From the NCBI RefSeq assembly GCF_023634655.1, contig NZ_JAMKMS010000002.1:62001-126000 (forward strand): 64,000 nt of DNA, read 5' to 3'. Every line of letters begins with the position of its first letter. The stretch's first letter is position 1. The translations under genes and the position numbers were made by a program. The notes beneath the pieces were generated by a model that saw only the letters and a list, made by a program, of their open reading frames with translations, had not been told where the DNA came from and did no database searches. The stretch comes from Vibrio methylphosphonaticus. Its GTDB lineage: Bacteria; Pseudomonadota; Gammaproteobacteria; Enterobacterales; Vibrionaceae. Of this stretch, positions 28,899-37,689 are shown in pieces.

Positions 28899-30080
28899 AT
28901 GCATTTAACTCAGATTAAAAAGGCTCTCCCTGATTTTATTACCCAAAAACATGATTTTTTCATTGAAGATCGTATTCATTCTAATGCCGATAGAAAGCCG
29001 ATTATCTGTGGAATGCAGCCAAAGCGCGGTGATGTCGTCATGCAGACCAACGATTACCTGAGTCTCAATAGCAATGAAAGCATTAAAAATGCCCACATTC
29101 GAGCTATTCAAGAAAATGATGAAAGTCTATTAATGTCCGGTGTATTCCTATTAGGCAACGAAAAAAAACCGGCTTTTGAAACCAAACTCGCACAACTCAC
29201 AGGGTTTGAAAGTTGCGTAGTATCCCAGTCGGGGTGGACCGCAAATGTCAATTTACTACAAGCTATTTGTAATAAGGACACCAATGTTTACATTGACTTT
29301 TTTGCCCATGCATCGCTATGGGAAGGGGCAAGAATTGCTGGGGCGAAAGTTTACCCATTTATGCATAACAATACCCGCCATTTAGCAAGACAGATAAAAC
29401 GAAACGGGCCTGGTATTATATTAGTTGATTCCATTTACAGTACGATCGGGACGATTGCGCCTCTCGTAGACTTGGTCTCACTTTCTTATGAACACGAATG
29501 TGCGTTGGTGGTTGATGAGTCGCACTCCCTGGGAACACATGGTCCAAAAGGCGCAGGACTTGTTGCAGAACTTGGCCTGACTGCGCATGTTGACTTTATA
29601 ACCGCCAGTTTAGCAAAGACATTTTCTTACCGCGCTGGAGCAATACTTACCAACAAAAAAACAGCATACTGTATTCCTATGGTCGCGTATCCGGCGATTT
29701 TTAGTTCCGCTATGCTTCCCTATGAAATGAAACGTTTAGAAGCAACACTTGATGTCATCATCAAAGCGGACGAGCGCCGTGCAACGTTGCAAAGTAGTGC
29801 CGAATACTTAAATCGCGCACTACGAAAAATTGGTTTCGATATTCGTAGTGAATCTCAAATATTTGGGCTTGATACAGGCGATGCACAAAATACACTTAAA
29901 ATTCGTAATTTCTTTGAGAGCAATGGCGTTTTCGGTTCGATATTCTGCCCACCAGCCACTCCTAATGGTAAGCACATATTAAGATTTTCGATCAACGCAG
30001 AGCACACTAGAGATGAGTTAGAGCGTGTCATCAACGTATGCAAGCAAGCTTGGGATAACCCCGAGCTAAGTTTTGACTAA
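28899..30080 (+). CDS. cqsA: CAI-1 autoinducer synthase
   Basis: 393 residues (V. cholerae CqsA 389). It is an alpha-oxoamine synthase family PLP enzyme. The PLP lysine is Lys240 in TASLAKTFSYRAG, the aspartate motif is VDESHSLGTHGPKG, and the quorum-sensing-specific blocks QSGWTANVNLLQAIC, VYIDFFAHASLWEGARIAGA and YPAIFSSAMLPYE are conserved. It joins S-adenosylmethionine and a fatty acyl-CoA to make the CAI-1 precursor (an aminoketone) in the cytoplasm. The receptor gene cqsS lies next to it, in convergent orientation. Confidence 0.96.
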   Translation: MHLTQIKKALPDFITQKHDFFIEDRIHSNADRKPIICGMQPKRGDVVMQTNDYLSLNSNESIKNAHIRAIQENDESLLMSGVFLLGNEKKPAFETKLAQLTGFESCVVSQSGWTANVNLLQAICNKDTNVYIDFFAHASLWEGARIAGAKVYPFMHNNTRHLARQIKRNGPGIILVDSIYSTIGTIAPLVDLVSLSYEHECALVVDESHSLGTHGPKGAGLVAELGLTAHVDFITASLAKTFSYRAGAILTNKKTAYCIPMVAYPAIFSSAMLPYEMKRLEATLDVIIKADERRATLQSSAEYLNRALRKIGFDIRSESQIFGLDTGDAQNTLKIRNFFESNGVFGSIFCPPATPNGKHILRFSINAEHTRDELERVINVCKQAWDNPELSFD

Positions 30081-30233
30081 TGGTGAATACACAACATTAG
30101 TAGCACGTAGAAACCAAGTTCGGGAAAGGTTTCTTACCGAGCATGGATTTGAAAAGTGACATTAATTACTGCTTCGTTATCACACTAATTGCTGCTTCGT
30201 TATTATGAAGTGGTTCCTCGTATAACTATCTAA

Positions 30234-30276
30234 ACGCACAGCTCCATGAGGCAACATGACGCATGGTGCTGTGCGT
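30234..30276. repeat. long imperfect hairpin between cqsA and cqsS
   Basis: ACGCACAGCTCCATG (30234-30248) pairs with CATGGTGCTGTGCGT (30262-30276) with one T-T mismatch and a 13-base loop. It lies in the 236-base convergent gap. There is no T-run, so it may act as a transcript end-stabiliser for either gene rather than as a classical terminator. Confidence 0.65.
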
Positions 30277-30316
30277 GTATAAGTAATACGTTGAAGCATA
30301 GAATATGGATTTAGCA

Positions 30317-32389
30317 TTAAACCCAAGACGCAACCTTATCGATTAACTCATCTTTCGGCGTAGGCTTAACAATATAGTCGTTCATGCCAAACTCATTAAT
30401 TTTGAGAATGGTTTCTTCACTTTTATCTCCGGTATACCCCAAAATTGGAATAGACGCATACTCTTCGTTAGACTGTCTAATCATCCGGGTCGTCGTCAAG
30501 CCATCGAGTACTGGCATCTCAATATCCATCAGTATTAAGTCTACCGTTTCCTGCTTTAACTTATCTAAAGCAACTTGCCCATTCTCAGCCTGTAACACGT
30601 GGAGCCCTTGCTTCTCCAACATAATCGATGTGATAGAACGAAGGGAATGGTTATCATCAACGATCATGACCGTTCTTTGAGTCGAGATTTCATTGTACGA
30701 CGACACATTTTCAATTTGTTTGAGCTGATCAAACATCAAATAGTCAAGCGAGTCAGCAGTCTTTTCAAAAAATTGCTGCCACTCGAATAACTCTATAGCA
30801 ACATAACGCTGAAAATATAAATTACGCGTGTCTGTCGGATCATGTAAGAATGCGATCCTTGCTTCAGTAAAGGTCAACTTCCCTTCCAAACGTGACATAA
30901 ATGCCCACCCTTGACGGTCAAGACGACCGTCAATCACAATGAGATTGTATTCAAATTGATGTTCTTCGTACTCTGAGGCTTCTTCCATCGAGGCTGTTTT
31001 AAGTGTTAGTTCAGTTTGAGTACTCACTTCACTTAGTTTTTGCTGGATCAACGACTGTTCTTGCCCAATGTATAGGAGAGATTTCGATTTCATTAACTCG
31101 CGCTTAATATGAGTAATTTTGGTAGAGGTATAATAAGGAAACTGCAATTCGAACTCTGTCCACTTTCCCTGTATAGAGCTACATTTGATTTTGCCACCAA
31201 ATGATGTCATTACCTTTTTACAAAATGATAGACCCAACCCAAACGTGCCGTTTGTTCCTGTTGTATAGAAGTCTTCAAAAATATTTTTAATTAATTCAGG
31301 TTCAATGCCTTGCCCAGTGTCTTTGAACAATAAGCTAAACCCATCACTGGTTTTCTTAGAGCGTATTGAAATAGTAAACTTTTCTTTACCTCGGTGACGG
31401 AACGCATTCTTTAGCAGGTTGTATACCACGTATTTCAACAGCGTATCGCTACCTAAATACTCAAAATCTTCATCGAGCTCTAATTGAACGGCTCGACGCT
31501 CGGACTCATTTTTATATGCGTAGCTTGTCACAGCATTTTCTAGTACCGCCTTAGCACGGTGCTTACAAAATGTTGAGGTAGATACCCTATTTTTGTCTAT
31601 TGACGTTAACAGCAGATCGATAGTTTCATTTCCAGCCCAAATCACCTTCATTGAATCATCAATAATGTCATTCATGGTTTGGATTTCTTGCGCGTTTAGG
31701 TGATAGGAGTGTCGATAAGATGAGTTGCTATTAGGCACAATAGAGCGCATCACTTCAAACGACGATAAAAGCGCGCTCAAGGGGTTTCTCATTTCATGGG
31801 CGATACCAGCACCAAACGATTTAGCAATAGATACTTTCGCCTCATGTTCGGTTTGATTTCGAAAGTAAAATAGATTTCCGAAGACATAGGTAAAACCGAA
31901 TACAGGGATAAAACTGGCTTTATGGGCAAACTCAATGGCTCCATTTGAGGCAATATACGCCGCCCCAGTGGCAAGCAACAGCGATATCACGACTTGCATG
32001 AACATCACACGTGTATCGTGAACCAAAAGAATATGAATGAATATTGATGACATAAAGGACAGTACCCACACATCTGACCAATTATTCATTAACATCATAT
32101 AAAAAAAGAAAAAAGGTAAACAAAGTCCAATCGCAAAAAGATAGTAATGAGGAAGGTAGGCCTTGAAGTATCTTGGAAGCGAATGACGAAAAGCCAGCAG
32201 CAACGCCGACGCACTGCAAAAAAGTCTTAACCATACGTTTTCGTATGGCTGAGGAAATAGAAACTCCCATACCCAATAATACAGCGGATAGCCCAACCCA
32301 CCCATTATCACTACTAGAAATAGGTTTGGTTCTGCATAATTATAGATTTTTTGAAGTCTACTCATCCAACTCGTCCAAGAGACTGGCAT
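30317..32389 (-). CDS. cqsS: CAI-1 quorum-sensing hybrid sensor kinase
   Basis: 690 residues from the first ATG; the in-frame ATG at 32365 (682 residues) also fits V. cholerae CqsS (686). Six membrane helices (residues about 22-175) bind CAI-1 and contain the conserved blocks YAEPNL, FFFFYMMLMNNWSDVW and LLVHDTRVMF. His198 in GAGIAHEMRNPLS is the phosphoacceptor. The ATPase domain has DTGQGIEPE and GLGLSFCKKVM. A C-terminal receiver has DLILMDIEMPVLDG. In the absence of CAI-1 the family phosphorylates LuxU. The residue matching V. cholerae Cys170 is Phe174. Confidence 0.96.
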   Translation of the reverse strand: MPVSWTSWMSRLQKIYNYAEPNLFLVVIMGGLGYPLYYWVWEFLFPQPYENVWLRLFCSASALLLAFRHSLPRYFKAYLPHYYLFAIGLCLPFFFFYMMLMNNWSDVWVLSFMSSIFIHILLVHDTRVMFMQVVISLLLATGAAYIASNGAIEFAHKASFIPVFGFTYVFGNLFYFRNQTEHEAKVSIAKSFGAGIAHEMRNPLSALLSSFEVMRSIVPNSNSSYRHSYHLNAQEIQTMNDIIDDSMKVIWAGNETIDLLLTSIDKNRVSTSTFCKHRAKAVLENAVTSYAYKNESERRAVQLELDEDFEYLGSDTLLKYVVYNLLKNAFRHRGKEKFTISIRSKKTSDGFSLLFKDTGQGIEPELIKNIFEDFYTTGTNGTFGLGLSFCKKVMTSFGGKIKCSSIQGKWTEFELQFPYYTSTKITHIKRELMKSKSLLYIGQEQSLIQQKLSEVSTQTELTLKTASMEEASEYEEHQFEYNLIVIDGRLDRQGWAFMSRLEGKLTFTEARIAFLHDPTDTRNLYFQRYVAIELFEWQQFFEKTADSLDYLMFDQLKQIENVSSYNEISTQRTVMIVDDNHSLRSITSIMLEKQGLHVLQAENGQVALDKLKQETVDLILMDIEMPVLDGLTTTRMIRQSNEEYASIPILGYTGDKSEETILKINEFGMNDYIVKPTPKDELIDKVASWV

Positions 32390-32501
32390 TAGCGTAACAG
32401 GCGAGATTCACGACTCAAACCCATTGCTTAGAGAAATATGCCAACACTGTCTTATAATTTTCTTCGATTTTCAATAGTATGGCTGAAAACGGATAGTAAA
32501 T

Positions 32502-32536
32502 ACAACAACGCCTTCATATCTAGAAGGCGTTGTTGT
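32502..32536 (-). terminator. terminator after folE
   Basis: A perfect 14-base stem, ACAACAACGCCTTC (32502-32515) and GAAGGCGTTGTTGT (32523-32536), loop of seven. On the minus strand it follows the folE stop by about 35 bases, with an ATTTAC tail that is only moderately T-rich. Confidence 0.75.
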
Positions 32537-32570
32537 GAAAATAGTCATAGGCTAGTGAATAAACTTCACA

Positions 32571-33224
32571 TTATCGCAGGCCATGCAGAAATTCATGGCG
32601 GGTCGCGGGGATAGATTTGAATATTCCCCCTAATGCTGTGGTGGTTGTCTCACTCGTCGCATCCATCACGCCTCGAGACTTAACACAGTAATGCACCGCA
32701 TCAATCGTCACCGCAACATCATCGGTTTCAAGTAAGGTTTGCAACGCGACTAGGATTTGTTGCGTCATTCGTTCCTGTACTTGAGGTCGTTGAGCAAAGA
32801 ATCTTACAATACGGTTAATTTTAGACAGCCCGATGATTTTACCGCGTGGAATATAAGCCACTGCTGCTTTACCATCTATGGTTACTAGATGATGCTCACA
32901 TGTACTCGTGACTGTAATATCTTTTACGCGCACCATTTCACTGACATTCATTTTATTTTCAATGACCGTGATCTTAGGAAAACGCTCGTAGTCTAATCCT
33001 GAAAAGATCTCATCTACATACATTTTTGCGATACGTTGCGGCGTTTCCATTAAGCTATCATCAGCTAAATCGAGTTGCAGTAACGTAAGAATTTCCCGCA
33101 TATGATGTTCAATGCGTTCTTTTTTTTCTTCTCGACTGACGGTGTTTGGCAACATTGGTGTCTCTAAACCGCGCTTCGAGAGAGCTTCCTTGACCAATTG
33201 TGCTGATTCGCTTAACTCTGACAT
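32571..33224 (-). CDS. folE: GTP cyclohydrolase I
   Basis: 217 residues from ATG 33224. An ATG two codons earlier is only one base from the GAGG site, whereas this one is seven bases away. Zinc and catalytic residues are present in [14 protein letters not shown] (Cys and His pair) and in [10 protein letters not shown] (second Cys). The [24 protein letters not shown] signature is intact. It opens GTP to 7,8-dihydroneopterin triphosphate, the first step of tetrahydrofolate synthesis. It is divergent from moeA; both serve pterin-type cofactor pathways, but no shared site was seen. Confidence 0.96.
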   Translation of the reverse strand: MSELSESAQLVKEALSKRGLETPMLPNTVSREEKKERIEHHMREILTLLQLDLADDSLMETPQRIAKMYVDEIFSGLDYERFPKITVIENKMNVSEMVRVKDITVTSTCEHHLVTIDGKAAVAYIPRGKIIGLSKINRIVRFFAQRPQVQERMTQQILVALQTLLETDDVAVTIDAVHYCVKSRGVMDATSETTTTALGGIFKSIPATRHEFLHGLR

Positions 33225-33398
33225 TTGCATACCTCTTACTAGTCCCGCAAGGGACGACAGGATACTCGGAATCCATTTGAATTACACCCCCATTTTATCG
33301 TTAGTTTTGTCGTACCGCCCTTCTTTACTTAGGGGCTACAAGCTAAAAATATGGTAAAGTTAGTCTGATATTAGCAATGAATTAGGAATACATATTTT

Positions 33399-34634
33399 AT
33401 GGGTTGCTGCGACGCTCCGGGCTTAATGCCAATAGAAGAAGCATTATCAAAAATGCTCACACCAATCAAACCAGTTACAGACATCATTGAACGCTCGCTT
33501 CCTGAGGCATTAGGGTTTGTCCTTGCTGAAGACCTACGCTCCCCAATGAATGTACCTCCTTTTGACAACTCTGCTATGGACGGATACGCCGTTCGTATTG
33601 CCGATTTAGAGCAAAGTACTACATTGCCACTTGCCGGTAAGTCTTTTGCAGGTCAACCCTTTGAAGGCGACTGGCCAGAACAAACCTGTATTCGAATTAT
33701 GACTGGGGCAAAAATCCCTTCCGGTTGCGATGCCGTGATCATGCAAGAAAATACGCAGGTCGATGGTAATACCATTACTTTCACGCAAGACAATATCAAA
33801 CACAATATGAATATCCGCCCAACTGGCGATGACATACAGCAAGGTAACGTTGTACTGGCGAAAGGCGCTCGCCTGACAGCTCGTGATATTCCGATGATCG
33901 CAACACTGGGCTTTAGCCACATCAAAGTTTTTAGAAAACCCAAAGTGGCATTTTTCTCAACGGGTGATGAACTCAGACCATTAGGCAGCACATTGCAAGA
34001 TGGTCAGATATACGATAGTAATCGCTACGGTATCAAACCTCTCATCGATAACTTTGGCTGTGAAGCCATTGACCTTGGTATTATCCCAGATTGCCAAGAG
34101 ACGCTACGCAACACCTTTATTCGCGCCCAACAAGAGGCGGACGTTGTTATTACCTCAGGTGGTGTTAGTGTTGGTGAAGCGGATTACACCAAAGACATTC
34201 TAGAAGAGTTAGGTCAAATTGGCTTTTGGAAACTTGCGATCAAACCAGGTAAACCCTTTGCTTTTGGCGAGCTTGACCATGCTTGGTTCTGTGGACTCCC
34301 TGGCAATCCTGTTTCTGCTGTCTTAACCATGTATGTCTTAGTTCAGCCCCTTATTGCAAAACTGGCTGGACACACACAATGGAAGGCACCCGAGTCGATC
34401 CCTGCAATCACTAAAACCGCATTTAAAAAGGGACCCGGTCGAACTGACTACCAACGGGGCATTTACTCCATTGTAGATGGCAAGTTTGAAGTAGAATCAA
34501 CAGGCAACCAAAGCTCCGGCGCGTTCCGTTCAATGAGCTTGGCAAACTGTTTTGTGGTTCTTGAGCAAGACCGCGGAAATGTATCTGTTGGAGAGACAGT
34601 GCAAATCCAACTTCTCAATCCAACACTATACTAG
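33399..34634 (+). CDS. moeA: molybdopterin molybdenumtransferase
   Basis: 411 residues (E. coli 411). The signature VPPFDNSAMDGYAVR is at residues about 52-66; the MoCF domain has VAFFSTGDEL, GQIYDSNRYGI and TSGGVSVGEADYT near 190-260. It inserts molybdate into adenylylated molybdopterin. The start GCCDAPGLMPIEEAL is the usual Vibrio N-terminus. moeB follows ten bases after its stop, so the two are an operon. The product is needed by molybdoenzymes such as the NapA encoded at 57-60 kb. Confidence 0.96.
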   Translation: MGCCDAPGLMPIEEALSKMLTPIKPVTDIIERSLPEALGFVLAEDLRSPMNVPPFDNSAMDGYAVRIADLEQSTTLPLAGKSFAGQPFEGDWPEQTCIRIMTGAKIPSGCDAVIMQENTQVDGNTITFTQDNIKHNMNIRPTGDDIQQGNVVLAKGARLTARDIPMIATLGFSHIKVFRKPKVAFFSTGDELRPLGSTLQDGQIYDSNRYGIKPLIDNFGCEAIDLGIIPDCQETLRNTFIRAQQEADVVITSGGVSVGEADYTKDILEELGQIGFWKLAIKPGKPFAFGELDHAWFCGLPGNPVSAVLTMYVLVQPLIAKLAGHTQWKAPESIPAITKTAFKKGPGRTDYQRGIYSIVDGKFEVESTGNQSSGAFRSMSLANCFVVLEQDRGNVSVGETVQIQLLNPTLY

Positions 34635-34643
34635 GTGGGCGTT

Positions 34644-35393
34644 GTGGATATTCTCTCCGATAAGGAAATGCTTCGCTACAACCGTCAAATCATATTGAAG
34701 AATTTTGACTTCGAAGGACAAGAGACGCTTAAACAATCATCAATCTTGATGATTGGCGCGGGCGGGTTAGGCTGCGCTGCCAGCCAATACTTAGTTGCGG
34801 CCGGGGTGGGTCAACTCACTATCGTCGATGACGATCACGTAGAGCTTTCTAACTTGCAGCGCCAAATACTCCACACTGATGGTGATATTGGCACAGCGAA
34901 GGTCGAGTCAGCGAAGGCATCCCTACAAGCGCTAAACCCCAACTCAAAAATTGTTGCTATTCAAGAACGTTTAGATGACTCAGTGCTATCTGAATTAATA
35001 CAGCAGCACTCGCTTGTCCTGGATGCCACTGATAACGTCGATACACGTAATCAACTCAACCGACTTTGCTTTACGAACAAAACGCCCCTCGTTTGTGGTG
35101 CCGCTATTCGAATGGAAGGGCAAATATCAGTATTTACCTATGATGACGAGAAGCTTCCCTGTTATCAGTGTTTAAGCGCACTGTTTGGAGAGACATCTCT
35201 AACGTGCGTAGAAGCGGGTGTGATGTCACCCGTTGTCGGCATTATTGGAGCGATGCAAGCCCTAGAAGCCATTAAAGTTATTACTAATTATGGTCAAGTC
35301 AAAAAAGGCAAACTATTGTTGTTTGATGCCTTGACCTTAACTTGGCGAGAGTTGGGCTTACCTAAATCACCAACCTGCCCAACTTGCGGCTAG
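34644..35393 (+). CDS. moeB: molybdopterin-synthase adenylyltransferase
   Basis: 249 residues from GTG 34644; AGGTGG lies five bases before it. A GTG three codons earlier (34635) is directly behind the moeA stop and lies inside that site, so it is less likely. ATP site IGAGGLGCAASQYL, catalytic Arg region LSNLQRQILH, the two zinc CxxC pairs (CYQC and CPTC) and the CVEAGVMSPVVG block are all present. It adenylates the MoaD C-terminus for sulfur transfer. It is 60 percent or so like E. coli MoeB by eye. Confidence 0.94.
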   Translation: MDILSDKEMLRYNRQIILKNFDFEGQETLKQSSILMIGAGGLGCAASQYLVAAGVGQLTIVDDDHVELSNLQRQILHTDGDIGTAKVESAKASLQALNPNSKIVAIQERLDDSVLSELIQQHSLVLDATDNVDTRNQLNRLCFTNKTPLVCGAAIRMEGQISVFTYDDEKLPCYQCLSALFGETSLTCVEAGVMSPVVGIIGAMQALEAIKVITNYGQVKKGKLLLFDALTLTWRELGLPKSPTCPTCG

Positions 35394-35475
35394 CGCGTTA
35401 AACGCTTTAAATTCTTCGGTTTAGTAAGCCAGCACCTGTAGTGCTAAACCGAATTTAATGCTTAAGGAGTGCACT

Positions 35476-35784
35476 TTGAAATCTTTAAAAGCCGCTATTA
35501 TCCTTCTAAGCGCAGGTCTAGGCCTGTTAGTCGCTCTCCTTTGGTTTCCTTTAACGCTCTCAGTCGCCACAATACAAGGCCAAGTACTCAGTCAAACACT
35601 GACACAGTCTTTAGATGGCAACCGTCATTATTTAACCGTTGAACTACCCGATAAATCGACGGTAAGAGTCACCACTGATTCTGCACGTCGCTGCCAAATC
35701 GGCACACTTGCCACCCTGGATCAGTTACAAAGTCCACTTTCTTCGACAAGCACCTATCAGTTGGTTTCTTGTCAGCAGCAATAA
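35476..35784 (+). CDS. small membrane-anchored protein of unknown function
   Basis: 102 residues from TTG 35476. AAGGAG stands six bases before this TTG, whereas the open frame's earlier ATG (35458) has no site and would include the Shine-Dalgarno in its own codons. The N-terminus (KSLKAAIILLSAGLGLLVALLWFPL) is one hydrophobic segment, either an anchor or a signal. The rest looks like a small beta-rich outer domain with two cysteines (Arg-Cys-Gln and near the end SCQQQ), possibly a disulfide. The sulfurtransferase follows after 13 bases, so the two may work together. No family is recognised. Confidence 0.65.
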   Translation: MKSLKAAIILLSAGLGLLVALLWFPLTLSVATIQGQVLSQTLTQSLDGNRHYLTVELPDKSTVRVTTDSARRCQIGTLATLDQLQSPLSSTSTYQLVSCQQQ

Positions 35785-35797
35785 AAGGATAAATGCT

Positions 35798-36631
35798 ATG
35801 ACATTACCACTCGTCACACCCAAATGGTTATATGAAAAGCTGGGTGTAGATGACTCGCTTGTCATTCTAGATGCGAGTATTGAGTTTCAAATTCCAATGG
35901 AGCCGACAAAGGATACCGATGGAGTAATTCCGCAATCTCAACGCTTCGACTATGACAACGTCTTTTGTGATTCCAACAACCCCCTACCACATATGATGCC
36001 ATCAGAATCGGTATTTAATCAACGAGCCTCACTACTTGGTATCACCCCAACATCTACCGTTGTAGTGTATGACAATTCTGGTACATTCGCCTCCCCCCGC
36101 GCGTGGTGGATGCTAAAAGCCCTAGGGTTAGAACATGTCTATGTATTATCAGGTGGACTGCCTGCATGGAAAGCGCATCAGTACCCCGTTGACACAGCAT
36201 TTGTTGCTCCACGACCAACTACACTTGAACAGCCCGTTGATCCCAGACATTTTCTCAATTCAGAACAAGTCTTAACGATCGCCAGTCAACAATCTCGAAC
36301 CATAGTAGATGCTCGCTCGCTCGCAAGGTTTAACGGTGAAGTAAAAGAGCCTCGCGAAGGCGTACGCAGTGGACACATCCCCTCCTCTGTTTGTCTGCCA
36401 TTTTTAGAGCTCATGCGTAATGGCACATTAAAGCCTGTGAATGAACTTCAAACTTTATTCTCATCTATTAATGAAGATAAAAACACACCATTAGTGTTTA
36501 GCTGCGGCTCTGGTGTTACCGCTTGTATTTTGGCGCTTGCTGCCTCGATGTGCGGGTATCAAAACTTGGCGGTTTATGACGGTTCTTGGACTGAGTGGGG
36601 ACAGAGACACGACTTATCAATCGAATGCTAA
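35798..36631 (+). CDS. sseA: 3-mercaptopyruvate-type sulfurtransferase
   Basis: 277 residues from ATG 35798 (E. coli SseA 281); the longer open frame would overlap the preceding gene and has no family match. Two rhodanese domains: the first (1-130) lacks the catalytic Cys, as usual; the second has the active loop CGSGVTACI with the CGS(G/T)GVTA pattern of mercaptopyruvate enzymes rather than thiosulfate rhodaneses (CRxGx[R/T]). PRAWWMLKALGLEHVYVLSGG is a family block. It moves sulfur from mercaptopyruvate to thiol acceptors. A hairpin follows. Confidence 0.88.
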   Translation: MTLPLVTPKWLYEKLGVDDSLVILDASIEFQIPMEPTKDTDGVIPQSQRFDYDNVFCDSNNPLPHMMPSESVFNQRASLLGITPTSTVVVYDNSGTFASPRAWWMLKALGLEHVYVLSGGLPAWKAHQYPVDTAFVAPRPTTLEQPVDPRHFLNSEQVLTIASQQSRTIVDARSLARFNGEVKEPREGVRSGHIPSSVCLPFLELMRNGTLKPVNELQTLFSSINEDKNTPLVFSCGSGVTACILALAASMCGYQNLAVYDGSWTEWGQRHDLSIEC

Positions 36632-36677
36632 TCTATCTAGATTAACTCTTATAAATTAAGCGTGAATCTGGTAAAAA

Positions 36678-36705
36678 TCCTTGGCTGCGATAACGCAGCC
36701 AAGGA
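36678..36705 (+). terminator. hairpin terminator after sseA
   Basis: A 12-base perfect stem TCCTTGGCTGCG, loop ATAA, CGCAGCCAAGGA. The tail is CTTATCT, so the T-run is short. Confidence 0.75.
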
Positions 36706-36783
36706 CTTATCTATTCGAGTGTTTATAAATCACTATTTTATCGTATACTAACTGCATGATAACATTTTGTTATGGGTTAACTT

Positions 36784-37674
36784 GTGGTAAACGCTACTTG
36801 GCTACATACTTTTAGAACGCTTGTCGAAGTCGGTCACTTTACGCAAACGGCAGAAAAATTATTCATGACTCAACCCGGAGTCAGCCAGCACATTCAAAAA
36901 TTAGAACGCGATTTGGGATCTGAGCTTCTTCGTCGTGAAGGAAAAACATTCGAACTGACTGAGCAGGGACACATCGTATATCAATATGCGGTAAACCTTG
37001 CCAAGCATGAACAAGTGTTAAAAGAACAACTCAGTTTCGATGACCCACATCAAGGTGCTTTTCATATTGCGGCGCCTGGTGCCATCGCCACCGCCATCTA
37101 CCCGGAGCTTCTATCACTGCAAACCAAGCACAAAGGGCTATCAACGCATCTAGAAGCCGGTCCCAACCGGAAAATCATTCAAGATGTCTTATCTGGGAAC
37201 GTTGATATAGGCATTGTTACTTACATACCTAACCAGTCGGAGCTCGCCTGTGAATCGATTGGGCGCTTGGAAATTAGCCTTGTAATGCCAAAAAATCATG
37301 TCCCAAGCACTAGTATTTTAAGTGATATTGAGTCCTTAGGCGTCGTCGCCCATCCAGATGCACAACACTATTTTGAACAGTTTTTTGAACATAGCGGTGA
37401 TAGTGCACTGCAAGACTTGGACTGGTCAAAGCTAACCAAAGTGACGTATATCAACCAATTGAGCCAAATTCTTCAACCGGTTTCTATGGGGATTGGTTTA
37501 ACCGTTTTACCTAAAGTTGCTATCAACCACTCGGCCTATCAACATCAAGTAAGCGTCACTCCAACGCCTAATGTTATCAGCGAACCTTTATATCTCATCA
37601 AAAAGAAACGAAGAGAACTACCTGCCCGTTATCAAGCTTTGCTAAGCATACTCAAAGACCGAGACTTTTCTTAA
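36784..37674 (+). CDS. LysR-family transcriptional regulator
   Basis: 296 residues starting with GTG at 36784. The helix-turn-helix is TFRTLVEVGHFTQTAEKLFMTQPGVSQHIQKLERDLG with the LLRREGKTFELTEQG wing. The effector domain begins at about residue 90. The ribosome site is weak. It follows sseA on the same strand after a terminator and converges with the SorC-type gene with a 15-base gap and no terminator between. Its target is not known; the upstream sulfur gene is one candidate. Confidence 0.87.
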   Translation: MVNATWLHTFRTLVEVGHFTQTAEKLFMTQPGVSQHIQKLERDLGSELLRREGKTFELTEQGHIVYQYAVNLAKHEQVLKEQLSFDDPHQGAFHIAAPGAIATAIYPELLSLQTKHKGLSTHLEAGPNRKIIQDVLSGNVDIGIVTYIPNQSELACESIGRLEISLVMPKNHVPSTSILSDIESLGVVAHPDAQHYFEQFFEHSGDSALQDLDWSKLTKVTYINQLSQILQPVSMGIGLTVLPKVAINHSAYQHQVSVTPTPNVISEPLYLIKKKRRELPARYQALLSILKDRDFS

Positions 37675-37689
37675 TCCGTTTACCAATAC

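Noticed and set aside
35708..35797. 30-residue extension of the sulfurtransferase into the preceding gene
   Set aside because: It overlaps the small membrane-protein gene in another frame and does not match SseA.
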